DNA of 64,000 nt from Sorex araneus (GCF_027595985.1 NC_073302.1:401805310-401869309); one strand, 5' to 3'. Shown: positions 44,601-50,152, numbered from the stretch's first letter. Made by a program: numbers and translations. The notes: a model not told the origin generated them from the sequence alone.

Positions 44601-46841
44601 TAAACATGGCCAAACACTGTACATGACACTTCCCCCATACTTTACCTCATTAAATCTTCACAATCCTGTAAAGCACTATTTAATTTACTACTATCTCCAT
44701 TTTTTAGTAAATACATGTTCCATGGTTAAGCCAGTGGTCACCAAATCCTTTCCAAATGTATCTCATTTCTGAACCTCCCTCCATGACCACCACCCACTCT
44801 TTGTCATTACAAAATTTCAGTTTAAAAGTCATTGCTTCTCTGGAGCTGGAGCAACAGTACAGCACATGGGGCTTTTGCCATGCACAGAGGCAATTGGGGT
44901 TTGGTCCTGCATCCCATATGGTCCCCAGAGCCCTACCACAAGTAATATCTGATGGCACACCCAGGAGTAAGTCCTCAGCACCACCGAGTGTGATCTCAAA
45001 CCAAACAAAAAACCCTCCTCTACCTGACTACTTCAAAATTAAGGTTCCTGTTTCATATTACTCATTAATCTCTATTTTAGGCTCCCTTATCTCTAAATCC
45101 ACCTATTTCACATTAAAAATCTGGCAATCAGCTGAGTAAAACAAGAAATTACATTATTATATATTACAATGCATTATAATAAATGACTAGCCATGTCCAC
45201 CCCCAACTCCCCCCAAAAAGTTGAGAGGCCAAAGAGGCAACTCAAGGGCAGTGTGCATGCTCTGCATGCAGAGGGCGGGAATTCAATCCCTGGCACTGCT
45301 AGGAATGACTGCCTGAGCAACTGCCAGAGCCATAAGCAGTTCCGTGGGTACTGGTACCCTCAACTCTCCACCTGACTTTAAAAAAAGGGGAAAAACGGCC
45401 ATTTAACTAAGCAAACATGGTAGAGTTCAGTAAACATTTCAAGCATTACTGCTTCGCTGCTATAAATAGTGTGATTCAATTAGATTCCTGCCTCAAAGAC
45501 TTACAATCTAATTAGATGACATAGAACAAATACTGTCAAAAAAAAAAAGAACATAAATCATAAGTATTAAATAGGGACAAGTTTAGGCTCTGACCTATTT
45601 ATTTCAAGGTACAACAAATTTCCTTGAAAATAAAATTCTGATCATTATAAAAGAAAACTTAAACATTTGCAAACATAACAAAGAAAGCAATGACCTGCTT
45701 AATACTTTTTATTTTTTGGGGGGGTCACACCCGGCGATACATAGGGGTTACTCCTGGCTCTTTACTCAGGAATTACCCCTGGCAGTGCTCAGCGGACCAT
45801 ATGGGATGCTGGGATTAGAACCTGGGTCGGCCGTGTGCAAGGCAAACGCCCTACCCGCTGTGCTATAGCTCCAGCCCCAATACTTTTTATTTTTAAATAA
45901 TGTTAGTCAGTTATTCTGTAGTACATGCAATGTTAGTCTTTTCTTCCTTATACAGACATAAAGTTTATCAACTCATGATTTCAATATGAAATTAAAGCTA
46001 ATGTGCGTAGATACACAATCTGTGAACTTTCTTCTAAGGTAGCTAATAAATTTACTAGCTATCCAACAAAAACCCTGCTTCTCTGAGTGAATTTAAGACT
46101 GTCCTTAATTTTATTCTGCCACAAAATGTCTATGAAAAAGTTCAAATATATTAACAGTATTATTATCCAACCACCTAGACCCCAAATTATCCTTCCAACT
46201 CCACTGATCTAGTACAGCAACAGAAAACAATTGAATAATACAGAAGAGAAAAACAAAAAAGGAAACAAAGAAGATGCTCTGAAACATGTAAGAAACATAA
46301 AGCAAAGTAGTATTCCTTCTCATCTGGCTTAGAATAAAGTTTTAATATAAACCTACACTACCATATAGCAATTGCCTTCAAATATCTGAGAGCACTTCCT
46401 CCACCATCCGATAACGATGAAAGGTGCTTTAGCCTTTATCTCAGATTAACTAAATATGGATTAAAGAATAGTATAACAAATACATTAATTAGATAACCGA
46501 TTTATAAATAACCTAACCACTTAATGAAGTTTAACCTTTACTACTCTGTTACAATTCACTGAAGAAATGTTGAAGATTAGAACTTTCTGCTATTACGCTT
46601 TCTTTTTATAATCTAACTATTAGTGTTCAGCAAAATACAGCACCAATAAAAATGTTTTTGTAAGTCATTAATTATTGCTGAGCAACATAAAACATTACAA
46701 CTAAAATACCAAATACAGACTTACTTTTCAGCAAAATCTTTACTTCCCCATTCTCTTTCTTGATCTCATTCATTACTTTATGCTTCTTTTTCTCTCTCTC
46801 TTTTTCTTTATCTCTCTCTTTAATTTTATCTTTGATTTTAT
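16503..46841 (-). CDS. RSBN1L: RSBN1-like protein, exons 2-8 (5' partial; exon 1 outside window)
   Basis: Round spermatid basic protein 1-like, a nuclear paralogue of RSBN1. That family includes C. elegans DPY-21, a JmjC demethylase of H4K20me2. CDS on the - strand: 46725-46841, 39936-40576, 30504-30641, 26104-26246, 22312-22479, 17224-17332, 16503-17144. The exons total 1958 nt and keep one frame: a split Asp codon, then 651 residues and a stop. Human RSBN1L has 846 residues, so about 194 are encoded by exon 1. Order of regions: lysine/glutamate-rich nuclear segment (exons 2-3); the RSBN1 core from [10 protein letters not shown] through [19 protein letters not shown] (exon 3); FPEFLDML region (exon 4); [13 protein letters not shown] (exon 5); the JmjC-like Hx[10 protein letters not shown] (exon 6); the distal His region [18 protein letters not shown] (exon 8); and a divergent acidic tail ending KDDDILC. 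All junctions are GT-AG and phases match. No frameshift or premature stop is seen, so the gene is intact where visible. That this protein demethylates histones is inference from its paralogues. Confidence 0.96.
17145..17223 (-). other. RSBN1L: RSBN1L intron 7 (79 bp)
   Basis: Very short intron, GTATAC...CAG. It contains the string AATTTTTTTTTTCAG twice, at the real acceptor and about 51 bases upstream. Confidence 0.9.
17224..17332 (-). CDS. RSBN1L: RSBN1L exon 7
   Basis: 109 nt. The acceptor is TCCTTTCTTAG; the first base completes the split Trp. The donor is CCCAG|GTATAC, with a complete codon at the end. It encodes [20 protein letters not shown], then [16 protein letters not shown]. It is separated from exon 8 by only 79 bases. 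Confidence 0.95.
17831..18006 (+). mobile_element. SINE-A, young, near consensus
   Basis: GGGGCTGGAGTGATAGCACA, GGTTCGATTCCCAG, poly(A) tail after CACAAAAAGC. Antisense to RSBN1L. Confidence 0.92.
18009..18158 (+). mobile_element. SINE-A, diverged
   Basis: Abuts the tail of the previous copy. GGACTGGAGACAGTTTAGCA head; C-run tail CCCCCCCACCCCCC. Confidence 0.6.
18409..18599 (-). mobile_element. SINE-A, near full length
   Basis: Flanks ACTAATAAAAATTT / CCTAATAAAATTTT give an imperfect TSD. Sense with respect to RSBN1L. Confidence 0.85.
18632..18775 (-). mobile_element. SINE-A, diverged
   Basis: GGAGTTACTCCTGGCTCTGC, GGGATTGAACCCTGG and CTCTTCGGCCC; shortened central part. Confidence 0.65.
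19235..19395 (-). mobile_element. SINE-A, old
   Basis: TCTGGGGTCACACCCAATTG and GGATTGAGCCTGAG, ending CTCTCTGGCCC. Confidence 0.5.
19459..19615 (+). mobile_element. SINE-A, 3' half rearranged
   Basis: Head GAACTGGAATGATAGTACAC and ATCCCATATGGTCCCCTG are good; the 3' part has a CATGAATAAACG deviation. Confidence 0.7.
19820..19937 (-). mobile_element. SINE-B, 3' half
   Basis: CACTGTCACTGTCATCC tail complement, GCTCATCGATTTGTTCGAGC, CATCTCCATTGTGAGACTTG; stops at CATATCGAATACAC. Confidence 0.8.
19950..20112 (-). mobile_element. SINE-A, diverged
   Basis: TTTGGGGGCCATACCTGGAG, ending CACTCTGGCCCT; directly follows the SINE-B fragment. Confidence 0.65.
20160..20330 (-). mobile_element. SINE-A, diverged
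   Basis: TTTGGGGCCACACTTGGTGA, GGGGATCAAACCCAGGTC, ending ATCTAGCCCC. Confidence 0.7.
20407..20571 (-). mobile_element. SINE-A, old
   Basis: GGTTTGGGGCCATACCCAGC; the second half is poorly conserved and ends CTACCTCCCTGCCCC. Confidence 0.5.
20662..20822 (+). mobile_element. SINE-A, near full length
   Basis: GGCCAGAGAAATAGTACAG head, GGGTTCGATCCCTGG, (AAAT)n tail. Confidence 0.8.
21280..22010 (+). mobile_element. L1-tailed composite retroposon, interrupted by a SINE
   Basis: Shares GACTGTGAACTAAGC, a TTCTGGCAGAAATTT/CTCTGGACTT block, and AACAAATTATCAAATG with the complete element at 52309-53373. It ends in the L1-type block GGGATGGGTGTTTGATCA, GACTTAAACCTGAAAGC and an A tail. Its own TSD is not clear. 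Confidence 0.6.
21595..21783 (-). mobile_element. SINE-A, nested in the L1-tailed element
   Basis: Flanks CAGCAGGTCTTTT / CAGCGGGTCTTTT form a 13-bp TSD with one mismatch, proving insertion into the older element. Confidence 0.9.
22174..22297 (+). mobile_element. SINE-A, internally deleted, next to exon 6 donor
   Basis: CTCTTGCCTTGCAGGCGGC then jumps to AGTAATCCCTGCGTGC; the B-box region is missing. Ends CCCTCCCCCCAAAAC, about 14 bases from the RSBN1L exon 6 splice junction. Confidence 0.65.
22312..22479 (-). CDS. RSBN1L: RSBN1L exon 6 (carries the HxD motif)
   Basis: 168 nt. The acceptor is CTTTTTGAACAG and the donor GAGTG|GTATGT, splitting a Trp codon. It encodes [20 protein letters not shown], then [15 protein letters not shown]. 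The His-Ala-Asp triplet is in the place expected for the first two iron ligands of a JmjC enzyme (established for DPY-21/RSBN1; assignment here by analogy). A SINE ends about 14 bases beyond its donor site. Confidence 0.95.
22620..22803 (-). mobile_element. SINE-A, young, complete with TSD
   Basis: 13-bp exact TSD AGTAACCATATAA (22607-22619 and 22804-22816). Nearly perfect consensus with an 18-T run. Confidence 0.95.
22894..23075 (+). mobile_element. SINE-A, diverged
   Basis: GGGGCTGGAGCAGTAGTACA head; the middle carries an unusual ATCAATCACAACATTG in place of CCCATATGG. Confidence 0.75.
23105..23201 (-). mobile_element. SINE-A fragment (head half)
   Basis: GACCATATGGGGTGCTGGGA, AACCTGGGTTGGCTGC, ending TATTGCTCTAGCACC. 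Confidence 0.6.
23251..23398 (+). mobile_element. SINE-A, diverged
   Basis: GGCCAGAGAGATAGGGCATT, TCCAATCCCTAGCACC, (AAAAT)n-type tail. Confidence 0.65.
23624..23789 (-). mobile_element. SINE-A with internal inverted duplication
   Basis: Within the head region GGGAATGAACCCAGG is followed three bases later by its near complement CCTGGGTTCATATTCC, a small local rearrangement. Confidence 0.6.
23818..23870. repeat. TA/CA microsatellite
   Basis: ACGTATACATATATGTATAC followed by interrupted (AC)n. Confidence 0.85.
23947..24036 (+). mobile_element. Short tRNA-Ala-like SINE
   Basis: GGGATGTGGTTCAGTGGTAG with an intact A-box, then GTGAGGCCCTAGTTTTGTGC and an A-rich tail. A different, older head from SINE-A. 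Confidence 0.55.
24658..24822 (+). mobile_element. SINE-A, near full length
   Basis: TTGGAGCAATAGCACAGTG, GGTTCAATTCCCAG, ends GGTGTGACCCCCCC(A)n; small deletion after the head. Confidence 0.85.
25045..25340 (+). mobile_element. Probable old, long SINE
   Basis: GGAGCTAGGGAAATAGCATT head-like start; repeated phrases CTCAGCATTGCTGGGG and CTCTGAGCATTGCC are SINE-like. Boundaries are uncertain. Confidence 0.35.
26019..26057. repeat. (CA)n microsatellite near exon 5 donor
   Basis: About 19 uninterrupted AC units, 46 bases below the exon 5 end; in the RSBN1L pre-mRNA it is a GU repeat just after the donor. Confidence 0.95.
26104..26246 (-). CDS. RSBN1L: RSBN1L exon 5
   Basis: 143 nt. The acceptor is ATTTGTCTCTAG and the donor AAAAG|GTATGT, leaving two bases of an Arg codon. 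It encodes [20 protein letters not shown], then [19 protein letters not shown] and PKSPFKRKR, as in the family. Confidence 0.95.
26517..26687 (+). mobile_element. SINE-A, complete with TSD
   Basis: 16-bp exact TSD AATCATGTTTGCTTCC (26501-26516 and 26688-26703). CpG-rich (CCCGGC, CCCGTACGG, CCGCCGGG), so relatively recent. Confidence 0.95.
26784..26959 (+). mobile_element. SINE-A, young
   Basis: Matches the consensus almost throughout; A(13) tail. Confidence 0.92.
27069..27172 (+). mobile_element. SINE-A, internally deleted
   Basis: GCCAGGGCTAAAGAGACAGA head, CTCGCACGCAGCC, then straight to GAGACAAGAGTAAGCC. Confidence 0.5.
27178..27322 (+). mobile_element. SINE-A, near full length
   Basis: GCCAGAGTGATAGTACAGTG, TTTGATCCCCAGCACCCCAT; tandem with the preceding copy. 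Confidence 0.75.
27361..27420. repeat. Purine-rich (GGGA/GAGA)n tract
   Basis: Continuous G/A run with only one T; could be G-quadruplex- or triplex-prone on this strand. Confidence 0.85.
27468..27675 (+). mobile_element. Old tRNA-headed SINE
   Basis: GGGAGATAGCTCAGAGGACC head, GGTTCTAGTTCCAAAAC B-box-like, CGAGCATTGCTGGGCAC body. Confidence 0.45.
27689..27775 (+). mobile_element. Degenerate tRNA-derived SINE
   Basis: GGCCAGAAATGTAGCTAAGC and CCTTGCATGTATGAAGCC; ends in an A-rich tract. Confidence 0.4.
27922..28061 (+). mobile_element. SINE-A, head partly deleted
   Basis: GGCCTGGACCAATAGCACAC, GTTTGATCCCAGGCACC, GCACAGAGCTAGGAGTAAGC. Confidence 0.65.
28094..28230 (+). mobile_element. SINE-A, old
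   Basis: GGGCCAAAGAGAGATTACAG, TTCAGTCCCCAGTAGC, CTGGGTGTGGGGCCTC. Confidence 0.5.
29030..29170 (-). mobile_element. SINE-A, old
   Basis: GGCCCTGTGTTCAAGGGTCA, GGAATCAAACCCAGGGATCA, CAAGGCAAGTGCCTTACC. Confidence 0.55.
29221..29380 (-). mobile_element. SINE-A, old
   Basis: GTTTGGGGCCACATCCTATG, TCAGGGATCACTTCTGG, ending TCTCTCCAGCTCC. Confidence 0.55.
29479..29665 (-). mobile_element. SINE-A, near full length
   Basis: GCTTTTTGGGTCACACCCAG, GGAATCGAACCCAGGTCAGC; contains a CACTACACTC micro-duplication. Confidence 0.85.
30050..30190 (+). mobile_element. SINE-A, old
   Basis: GTACAGAGGGGGATTAAGG, GGCTTTGCATGCC, CCATCAGGTATAGCCC. Confidence 0.45.
30214..30358 (+). mobile_element. Old tRNA-headed SINE, 145 bases from exon 4
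   Basis: GGGGTCTGGGAGATAGCTCA head and GGCCTGAGCACTGAAATAC. Confidence 0.45.
30504..30641 (-). CDS. RSBN1L: RSBN1L exon 4
   Basis: 138 nt, exactly 46 codons, phase 0 at both ends. The acceptor is TATCATTTAG and the donor AAA|GTAAGA. It encodes [17 protein letters not shown]... through [19 protein letters not shown], one of the best conserved stretches between RSBN1 and RSBN1L. It is a symmetrical exon, so skipping it would keep the frame. Confidence 0.95.
31598..31788 (+). mobile_element. SINE-A with G-rich internal expansion
   Basis: GTCAGAGGTATAGTACAG head; the centre is replaced by a GGGAGGGGGGGTGGCAAGG-type tract; GGAGTGATCCCGGAGCAC follows. Confidence 0.55.
32091..32423 (+). mobile_element. 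L1 3'UTR, 5'-truncated insertion with TSD
   Basis: 11-bp TSD AAAATCTCTCT (32080-32090 and 32424-32434). Contains ATTGCAAACCATGATGCCC, TTGTCTGCCACAGAGGCAG, ACTGGTGGAAGGATGGG and a GTGATTCAATTAAAA end. Confidence 0.85.
32785..32902 (+). mobile_element. SINE-A, internally deleted
   Basis: AAGATAGAGAGAATACGGCA, then CTGCCAGGAGTAATCCCTGA and a CACCCCCC end. Confidence 0.45.
33080..33158 (-). mobile_element. Short tRNA-like SINE
   Basis: Complement of a tRNA-Ala-like head: AACCAGGGCTTCACACATGC, TACCACCAAGCTACACC. Confidence 0.4.
33172..33358 (-). mobile_element. SINE-A, tail converted to (TTG)n
   Basis: TTATTATTATTGTTGTTGTTG tail then GCTTTTGCGCCATACC; ends ATCTCTACAACCCC. Confidence 0.6.
33375..33550 (-). 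mobile_element. SINE-A, old
   Basis: GCGACACCTGGCTGTGCTCA, GTACCAGGGATTGAAAATGG; ends GCTGCTCTGGC. Confidence 0.5.
33789..33938 (+). mobile_element. SINE-A, diverged
   Basis: GGGGCTAAAGAGATAGTAGG and AAGAGCCAGGAGTAAGGAAT; central deletion. Confidence 0.6.
34115..34208 (+). mobile_element. SINE fragment, degenerate
   Basis: GATTCATCGCCAGCAACCCA and CAGGAGTAGCCCC survive. Confidence 0.35.
34445..35350 (+). repeat. Unresolved retroposon-like block ending in an L1-type 3' end
   Basis: GC-richer than its surroundings up to the SINE at 34885. It resumes after it with AAGGCTCAACTTGGACC, repeating the AAGGCCCAACTTGG phrase at the SINE's left edge. It ends GGGGACACTGGGGGAGACAG with ATTTAATGCCTGAAACC, like the older L1 tails. 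Confidence 0.45.
34885..35038 (+). mobile_element. SINE-A nested in the 34445-35350 block
   Basis: GGGTCTGGAGCAATAGTACA head, GGGTTAGATTCCCAGC; CATATGG segment deleted. Flanking copies of (A)AGGC(C/T)CAACTTGG suggest a TSD. Confidence 0.75.
35643..35697. repeat. (CA)n microsatellite
   Basis: About 27 AC units after GCGCACGC. Confidence 0.97.
35799..35981 (-). mobile_element. SINE-A, near full length
   Basis: GCTTTTTGGGTGAGACCCGG, GGGAATCGAACCTGGATCAG; ends TGGCTCCAGTTCC. Confidence 0.85.
36202..36361 (-). mobile_element. SINE-A, shortened
   Basis: TTTGGGGGTCACACCCAGAG, then a 20-base gap where CAGGAATCAC should be; duplicate CCCTATCC near the end. Confidence 0.7.
36493..36783 (+). mobile_element. 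SINE-C, CAA-tailed long SINE
   Basis: Head AAGGGACAGCTCACTGGC, B-box-like GAGTTCAGCCCCC. The body has repeated GAGCACCACA/GAGCATCACAG phrases and ends ACATCACAACAACAAAGG. Confidence 0.6.
36956..37131 (+). mobile_element. SINE-A, diverged
   Basis: GACCAAAGTCATAGTACATC, GTTTAATTCCCAACAACC, CCAGGCGTGGACCCAAAAC. Confidence 0.7.
37222..37380 (+). mobile_element. SINE-A, diverged
   Basis: GGTAATGGAACAACAGTACA, GGGTTCAAGTCCCC, GGGGTGTAGCCCAAAATG. Confidence 0.6.
37581..37660 (+). mobile_element. Short tRNA-like SINE
   Basis: AGGGGAATGGCTCAGCAGGA, CCCTATATTCAATCCCTGG; simple tRNA-like head plus A/G tail. Confidence 0.45.
37700..37847 (-). mobile_element. SINE-A, old
   Basis: GGCTGTGCTCAGGGCTTACT, ATTACTCCTGGTGAGGTTC; ends CTATCTCTATAGTCCT. 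Confidence 0.5.
37911..38070 (+). mobile_element. SINE-A, diverged (1st of six in a row)
   Basis: GGTGCCAGAGCAATAGCAGA head, CTCAATCCCCAGCACTCC. Confidence 0.65.
38112..38340 (+). mobile_element. SINE-A, near consensus, long A-rich tail
   Basis: GGGCTGGAGCAACAGCATAG, GGGTTCAATTCCCAGC; 33-A tail followed by CAAACCTAAAAAC-type decay. Confidence 0.9.
38571..38730 (+). mobile_element. SINE-A, diverged
   Basis: GGGTCAGAGCAATAGTACAG; B-box shortened; (AAAT)n tail. Confidence 0.7.
38753..38905 (+). mobile_element. SINE-A, diverged
   Basis: GGCCCAGTAATAGTACAGAG, AGTTCGATCCTGACACCC. Confidence 0.65.
38906..39067 (+). mobile_element. SINE-A, old
   Basis: GGACCAGTGAAATAGACAGC; internal ACACAGAAGTACAGAGACAG duplication. 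Confidence 0.6.
39108..39354 (+). mobile_element. SINE-C, CAA-tailed long SINE
   Basis: tRNA-Ala-like head AGGGATTGTTCAGTGGTAAA, CTGATTCCCAGCACTGC, ending GGTCATCACAACAACAAAG. Confidence 0.65.
39936..40576 (-). CDS. RSBN1L: RSBN1L exon 3 (largest internal exon)
   Basis: 641 nt. The acceptor is TTTTTCCCAACAG; the first two bases GT complete the Ser codon from exon 2. The donor is CTCAG|GTAAGA, with a complete codon at the end. It starts with a lysine run ([19 protein letters not shown], a strong NLS), then enters the conserved RSBN1 core ([57 protein letters not shown]). Confidence 0.96.
41205..41465 (+). mobile_element. Old tRNA-headed SINE with internal CT run
   Basis: GCGAGCTCAGTAGGATAAGC and CACGTTCAATTCTTAG are A- and B-box-like; then (CT)n and a second B-box-like GGATTCAATCCC. 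Confidence 0.45.
41670..41780 (+). mobile_element. SINE-A-like, degenerate
   Basis: GTTCAAGTTTCATCTCCAGC and CCCTGAGCACTGCCAGGTGT. Confidence 0.4.
42211..42401 (+). mobile_element. SINE-A, young
   Basis: GGGACTAGAGCAATAGCACA, near-consensus body, (AAAC)n tail. Confidence 0.9.
42597..42730 (+). mobile_element. SINE-A, diverged, headless
   Basis: TTTAATTCACAGCACTGC, TCCAGGAGTGATCCCTGAAC. Confidence 0.55.
42743..42898 (+). mobile_element. SINE-A, diverged
   Basis: ATAGCAGGTAAGGGGCTTGC; ATCCCATATGGCCTCCC; tandem with the preceding copy. Confidence 0.6.
43863..44020 (+). mobile_element. SINE-A with deletions
   Basis: GGGGCTGGAGCAATAATACA; GGTTCGATCCCCAGCATCCC. Confidence 0.8.
44096..44283 (-). 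mobile_element. SINE-B, rearranged 3' end
   Basis: Body CGTCTCCATTGTGAGAC, GGCATATCGAATACGCC, CACGGGTAGCTTGCCAGG. The 3'-terminal part is duplicated in inverse order, giving a 14-bp perfect hairpin stem (44120-44133 / 44146-44159). Confidence 0.85.
44352..44528 (-). mobile_element. SINE-A, near full length
   Basis: CTTTTTGGGTCACACCTGG; ends CACTCCAGTCC; short flank repeat AGTTTTCCCT on both sides. Confidence 0.85.
44840..45007 (+). mobile_element. SINE-A, diverged
   Basis: TGGAGCTGGAGCAACAGTAC, GCATCCCATATGGTCCCCAG. Confidence 0.7.
45224..45380 (+). mobile_element. Old tRNA-headed SINE
   Basis: GAGAGGCCAAAGAGGCAACT, GGAATTCAATCCCTGGCACT. Confidence 0.45.
45717..45878 (-). mobile_element. 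SINE-A, complete with TSD
   Basis: 16-bp exact TSD AATACTTTTTATTTTT (45701-45716 and 45879-45894). Confidence 0.95.
46725..46841 (-). CDS. RSBN1L: RSBN1L exon 2
   Basis: 117 nt. The acceptor is TTTTTGTCTTACAG; the first two bases (AT) complete an Asp codon begun in exon 1. The donor is A|GTAAGT, leaving one base of a Ser codon. The encoded peptide is almost entirely charged ([20 protein letters not shown], then [18 protein letters not shown]). It is a probable nuclear-localisation and coiled, basic segment. Confidence 0.94.
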
Positions 46842-46979
46842 CTGTAAGACAAAAATTAATATTTTAAACCATTTACAATTTAATTTTTCTACATAAAAGT
46901 TAATTTCTAGAATTACAATACTCTAAGAAAAGCCAAATGAAACACAAGCATATCTTTCTGTCATCTCAATTCCCCCCCA

Positions 46980-47145
46980 CCCCAATTTAGTGGGGTATAC
47001 CAAGCAGCGCTCAGAGCTTTCTCTGAATCTATGCTCAGGGAACAACCCATGGTGGGGCTCATGGGTTCATATGTAGGTTCAAATCCAGTAATGGTAACAT
47101 GCCAGGCAACTGTCTCTACCACTTGTGCTGTATCTCTCTGGCTCA
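46980..47145 (-). mobile_element. SINE-A, old
   Basis: CAGCGCTCAGAGCTTTCTCT, GGTTCAAATCCAGTAATGG; ends ATCTCTCTGGCTC. Confidence 0.5.
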
Positions 47146-47219
47146 TCAACATTTTTTTCCTTCTTTTTTGTTTTTTGAGTGGAGCAAGATTCTTGATTGA
47201 ATAAAATTTAGACATGGGG

Positions 47220-47393
47220 CTTGGGGCTGGAGCGATAGCACAGCAGATAGGGCGGGCAGGCCTTGCACGCAGCCGACCAGGGTTTGATTCCCAGCATCCC
47301 ATATGATCTCCTGAGCACCGCCAGGGGTAATTGCTGAGTGCAGAGCCAGGAGTAACCCCTGTGCATTGCCGGGCATGACCCAAAAAGAAAAAA
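47220..47393 (+). mobile_element. SINE-A, complete with TSD
   Basis: 17-bp exact TSD AAAATTTAGACATGGGG (47203-47219 and 47394-47410). Confidence 0.95.
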
Positions 47394-47470
47394 AAAATTT
47401 AGACATGGGGGTGAGAAAAAGAGAATACATGTTCAAGAGAGAACACAGGCTTCTCAGAAGTGGAAAAGCA

Positions 47471-47663
47471 GGGCGCTGGAGTGATAGCGATAGCACAGCG
47501 GGTAGGGCTTTTGCCTTGCACGCGGCCAACCCGGGTTCGATTCCCAGCATCCCATATGGTCCCCTGAGCACCGGCAGGGGTAATTCCTGAGTGCAGAGCC
47601 AGGAGTGACCCCTGTGCATCGCCGGGTGTGACCCAGAAAGCAAAAAAAAAAAATAAAAAAAAA
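47471..47663 (+). mobile_element. SINE-A, complete; 6-bp duplication in the A-box region
   Basis: GATAGC is doubled in the head (GATAGCGATAGCACAGCGG). Flanks AGAAGTGGAAAAG repeat on both sides as TSD. Confidence 0.93.
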
Positions 47664-47900
47664 AGAAGTGGAAAAGGAGGGAGAGATTTGTGTTCATGGG
47701 CGAACACAGGCTTGAAAGAGCAAGCTATCCCATCAACTTTAGGGAAATATTTCCAAAAATCCTTTTATGTATTAAATATATAATATTCATGATACAAACA
47801 GCCAAAGGTTTTTATCATATATTTTGTTCTAATAATTATCCTTTTGCATCCTATCAACTAATCTTAGATTACATCAAATCACTTAAAAACACTGGCTAAG

Positions 47901-48069
47901 GGGCTGGATCGATAGCACAGCGGGTAGGGCGTTTGCCTTGCATGTGGCCAACCCAGGTTCGAATCCCAGCATCCCACATGGTTCTCTGAGCACCGCCAAG
48001 GGTAATTCCTGAGTGCAGAGCCAGGAGTAACCCCTGTGCATTGCCGGGTGTGACCCAAAAAGAAAAAAA
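47901..48069 (+). mobile_element. SINE-A, complete with TSD
   Basis: TSD ACTGGCTAAG (47891-47900 and 48070-48079), at least 10 bp; near-consensus body. Confidence 0.93.
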
Positions 48070-48361
48070 ACTGGCTAAGCTTAATCAAAACAGTCCATTA
48101 TAATGGGTAAAGTACCTTCTTTGAAATAGGGTATATTTGGACTAATGACATCTTGCTGGAAAAATTATTCAATTTCCTAATCCTGTGGCGGTTGATAGCT
48201 TTCTCATAGATTACTACTAAGAACTAAACGGAGAAAGGTATAAAATGTACCCAGAGTGCCATTTCTGTTAGATGTTAATTCCCTTACACTTACACTGTTT
48301 GAAAAAGATACCATTGATCTGACTATCTGAAGATACTATAACATTAAAATAAAGTGCATGA

Positions 48362-48518
48362 AACCAGAAAGATAGTACAGTGGGTAGGCCACTTGCCTCG
48401 GACATGGCCAACCCAAGTTTGATCCCCCAACATCCTGTACTATCTCCAAGTCCACAAGCAGTGATCCCTTAGCACAGAGCTAGGAGTAAACCCTAAGCAC
48501 AGTTGGATAAACAAACAT
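48362..48518 (+). mobile_element. SINE-A, diverged
   Basis: AACCAGAAAGATAGTACAGT, GTTTGATCCCCCAACATCC. Confidence 0.65.
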
Positions 48519-48777
48519 ACAATCTAAGTAAATAAAATACAGGGCATAAAAACTCTAGGACAGATTTATCTGAATTCAAAACAGCTGTATTTTCCAGTTT
48601 TCAAAGTAATTTAACGTCCTATTTTTGTTTGTTCAATCAAATTATTATGCAGCCAGCAACATAAGATGTAAAGAAGAATTTTAAAACAATAAAATACTCC
48701 TTGCCCTTAAAAGGCTTATTATAAATTACCTATTTCACATACCAATAATTCCGGGGTAAAATAAAAACATCTTAGGT

Positions 48778-48908
48778 GATGGAACAGAGAGACATTATAA
48801 AGATAAGGTCTTGGCTAACAGGGCTGCAGCCACAACCCTGGTTAGAATCTAGGCACCACACAGGGTACCCTAAGCATTGAGCACCACTGGGGATGGCCCA
48901 AAAGACAA
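48778..48908 (+). mobile_element. SINE-A, old
   Basis: GATGGAACAGAGAGACATTA, GGTTAGAATCTAGGCACC. Confidence 0.45.
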
Positions 48909-49047
48909 ACAGAAAGTCTCAGGTAAGAAGTCTCCAGTTAAGAAGCCCTCATCCAGAATACTCAAGCAGATAATTCCCCAAAATTAAATCTCTGCGCTTA
49001 ATATACGTATTAAAAGTTTTATCATTAATAACAAAAATACAAATTTA

Positions 49048-49402
49048 GGACGAGAGAGACAGTATAGGCATTAAGGCATCTGCCCTGCGTGTGGCACTTG
49101 CCCTGCATCAGTTCAATCCCAGAACTGCATGTGATCAGAGGCGCACCAAAAAAATCGATCCCTATGGGCTGGAGTGACGGGTAGGGCGTTTGCCTTGTAT
49201 GTGGCCGACCTGGGTTCGATTCCCAGCATCCCATACGGTCCCCTGAGCACTGCCAGGGATAATTCCCGAGTGCAGAGCCAGGAGTGACCCCTGTACATTG
49301 CCCGGTGTGACCCAGAAAGAAAAAAAAAAAACTGATCCCTGAGCACAGAGCCAGGAGTAAGCTCAAGGCAAAGTGGGGCAATACCCACCCACCCCCAAAT
49401 GC
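49048..49402 (+). mobile_element. SINE-A, old, split by a younger SINE
   Basis: 5' part 49048-49163 and 3' part 49332-49402 (CTGATCCCTGAGCACAGAGC) rejoin across the insertion. Confidence 0.7.
49164..49331 (+). mobile_element. SINE-A, young, nested
   Basis: Inserted in the older SINE: TCGATCCCT before and CTGATCCCT after. Lacks the GATAGCACAGC part of the head. Confidence 0.9.
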
Positions 49403-50007
49403 AAGTTCAAACATCACTTTCACCTATCAAACTGAAAAAGTCGTTTTTTAAAAATGTCAATACTCAGGTCAGCTGATAGGACAAAAGATTTAAATCAAAT
49501 CAGAAGAACTTGTTGCACTTCAGAAGAGTTTACTACTCTTCCCTTTATTTTAAGTACATAAAATCATCTAATGGCTAATATGTTACCCCACATTGCTGAA
49601 ACTTAGTTACATATATGTTGGTATTTCCAAAGTATGTATTTTAATTAAAAAAAAACACCCTATCATTTAAAAGCACGAATCAGTCATCTAAAATGTCTCT
49701 GCATTTCTCTTACCAATTATCCATATTCACTAACCTAAGTGTTAATTTAATTGCTATTAAACTTTTACAACCTTGTTAAATAAAAATTTACATTAGAAAA
49801 ATAACTTGTTAAGTATACAACTCAGTTTTTGCAAAAACAGATAGCAGCTATATATTCCCATCCAGTACTATATAGCATGCCTGAAGTTTCTTAAACCACA
49901 ACAAAACTTTAATGCATATATAAAAATACAATATTCTATAAACCAATTAACATTGCAAAACATAATCATTTTCAGAATAATAGTGCAAGTTACTAAAAAC
50001 ATTTTGT

Positions 50008-50152
50008 TTTGTTTAGGGGCCAATACAAGGTGCTACACATGACACAGTATTCAGAGGCTATACTCCAAACAGTGCTCATGGGACCATGTAGGGCCAGAGA
50101 TTAAACCCAGGGTCCTACATGCATCCAGTCTTTGGGCTATCTTTCAGGATCC
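50008..50152 (-). mobile_element. SINE-A, old
   Basis: AGGGGCCAATACAAGGTGCT; ATTAAACCCAGGGTCCTACA. Confidence 0.45.

Larger units (their letters stand above)
40577..46724 (-). other. RSBN1L: RSBN1L intron 2
   Basis: About 6.1 kb. SINEs between 41205 and 45878. 40580-41200, 42900-43860, 44530-44835, 45385-45700 and 45895-46720 show nothing assignable. Confidence 0.9.

Noticed and set aside
47146..47697. Open frame of 183 codons on the - strand
   Set aside because: It translates two SINE-A copies and their tails (words such as [10 protein letters not shown]). The same peptide words recur at dozens of SINE sites, so it is not a gene.
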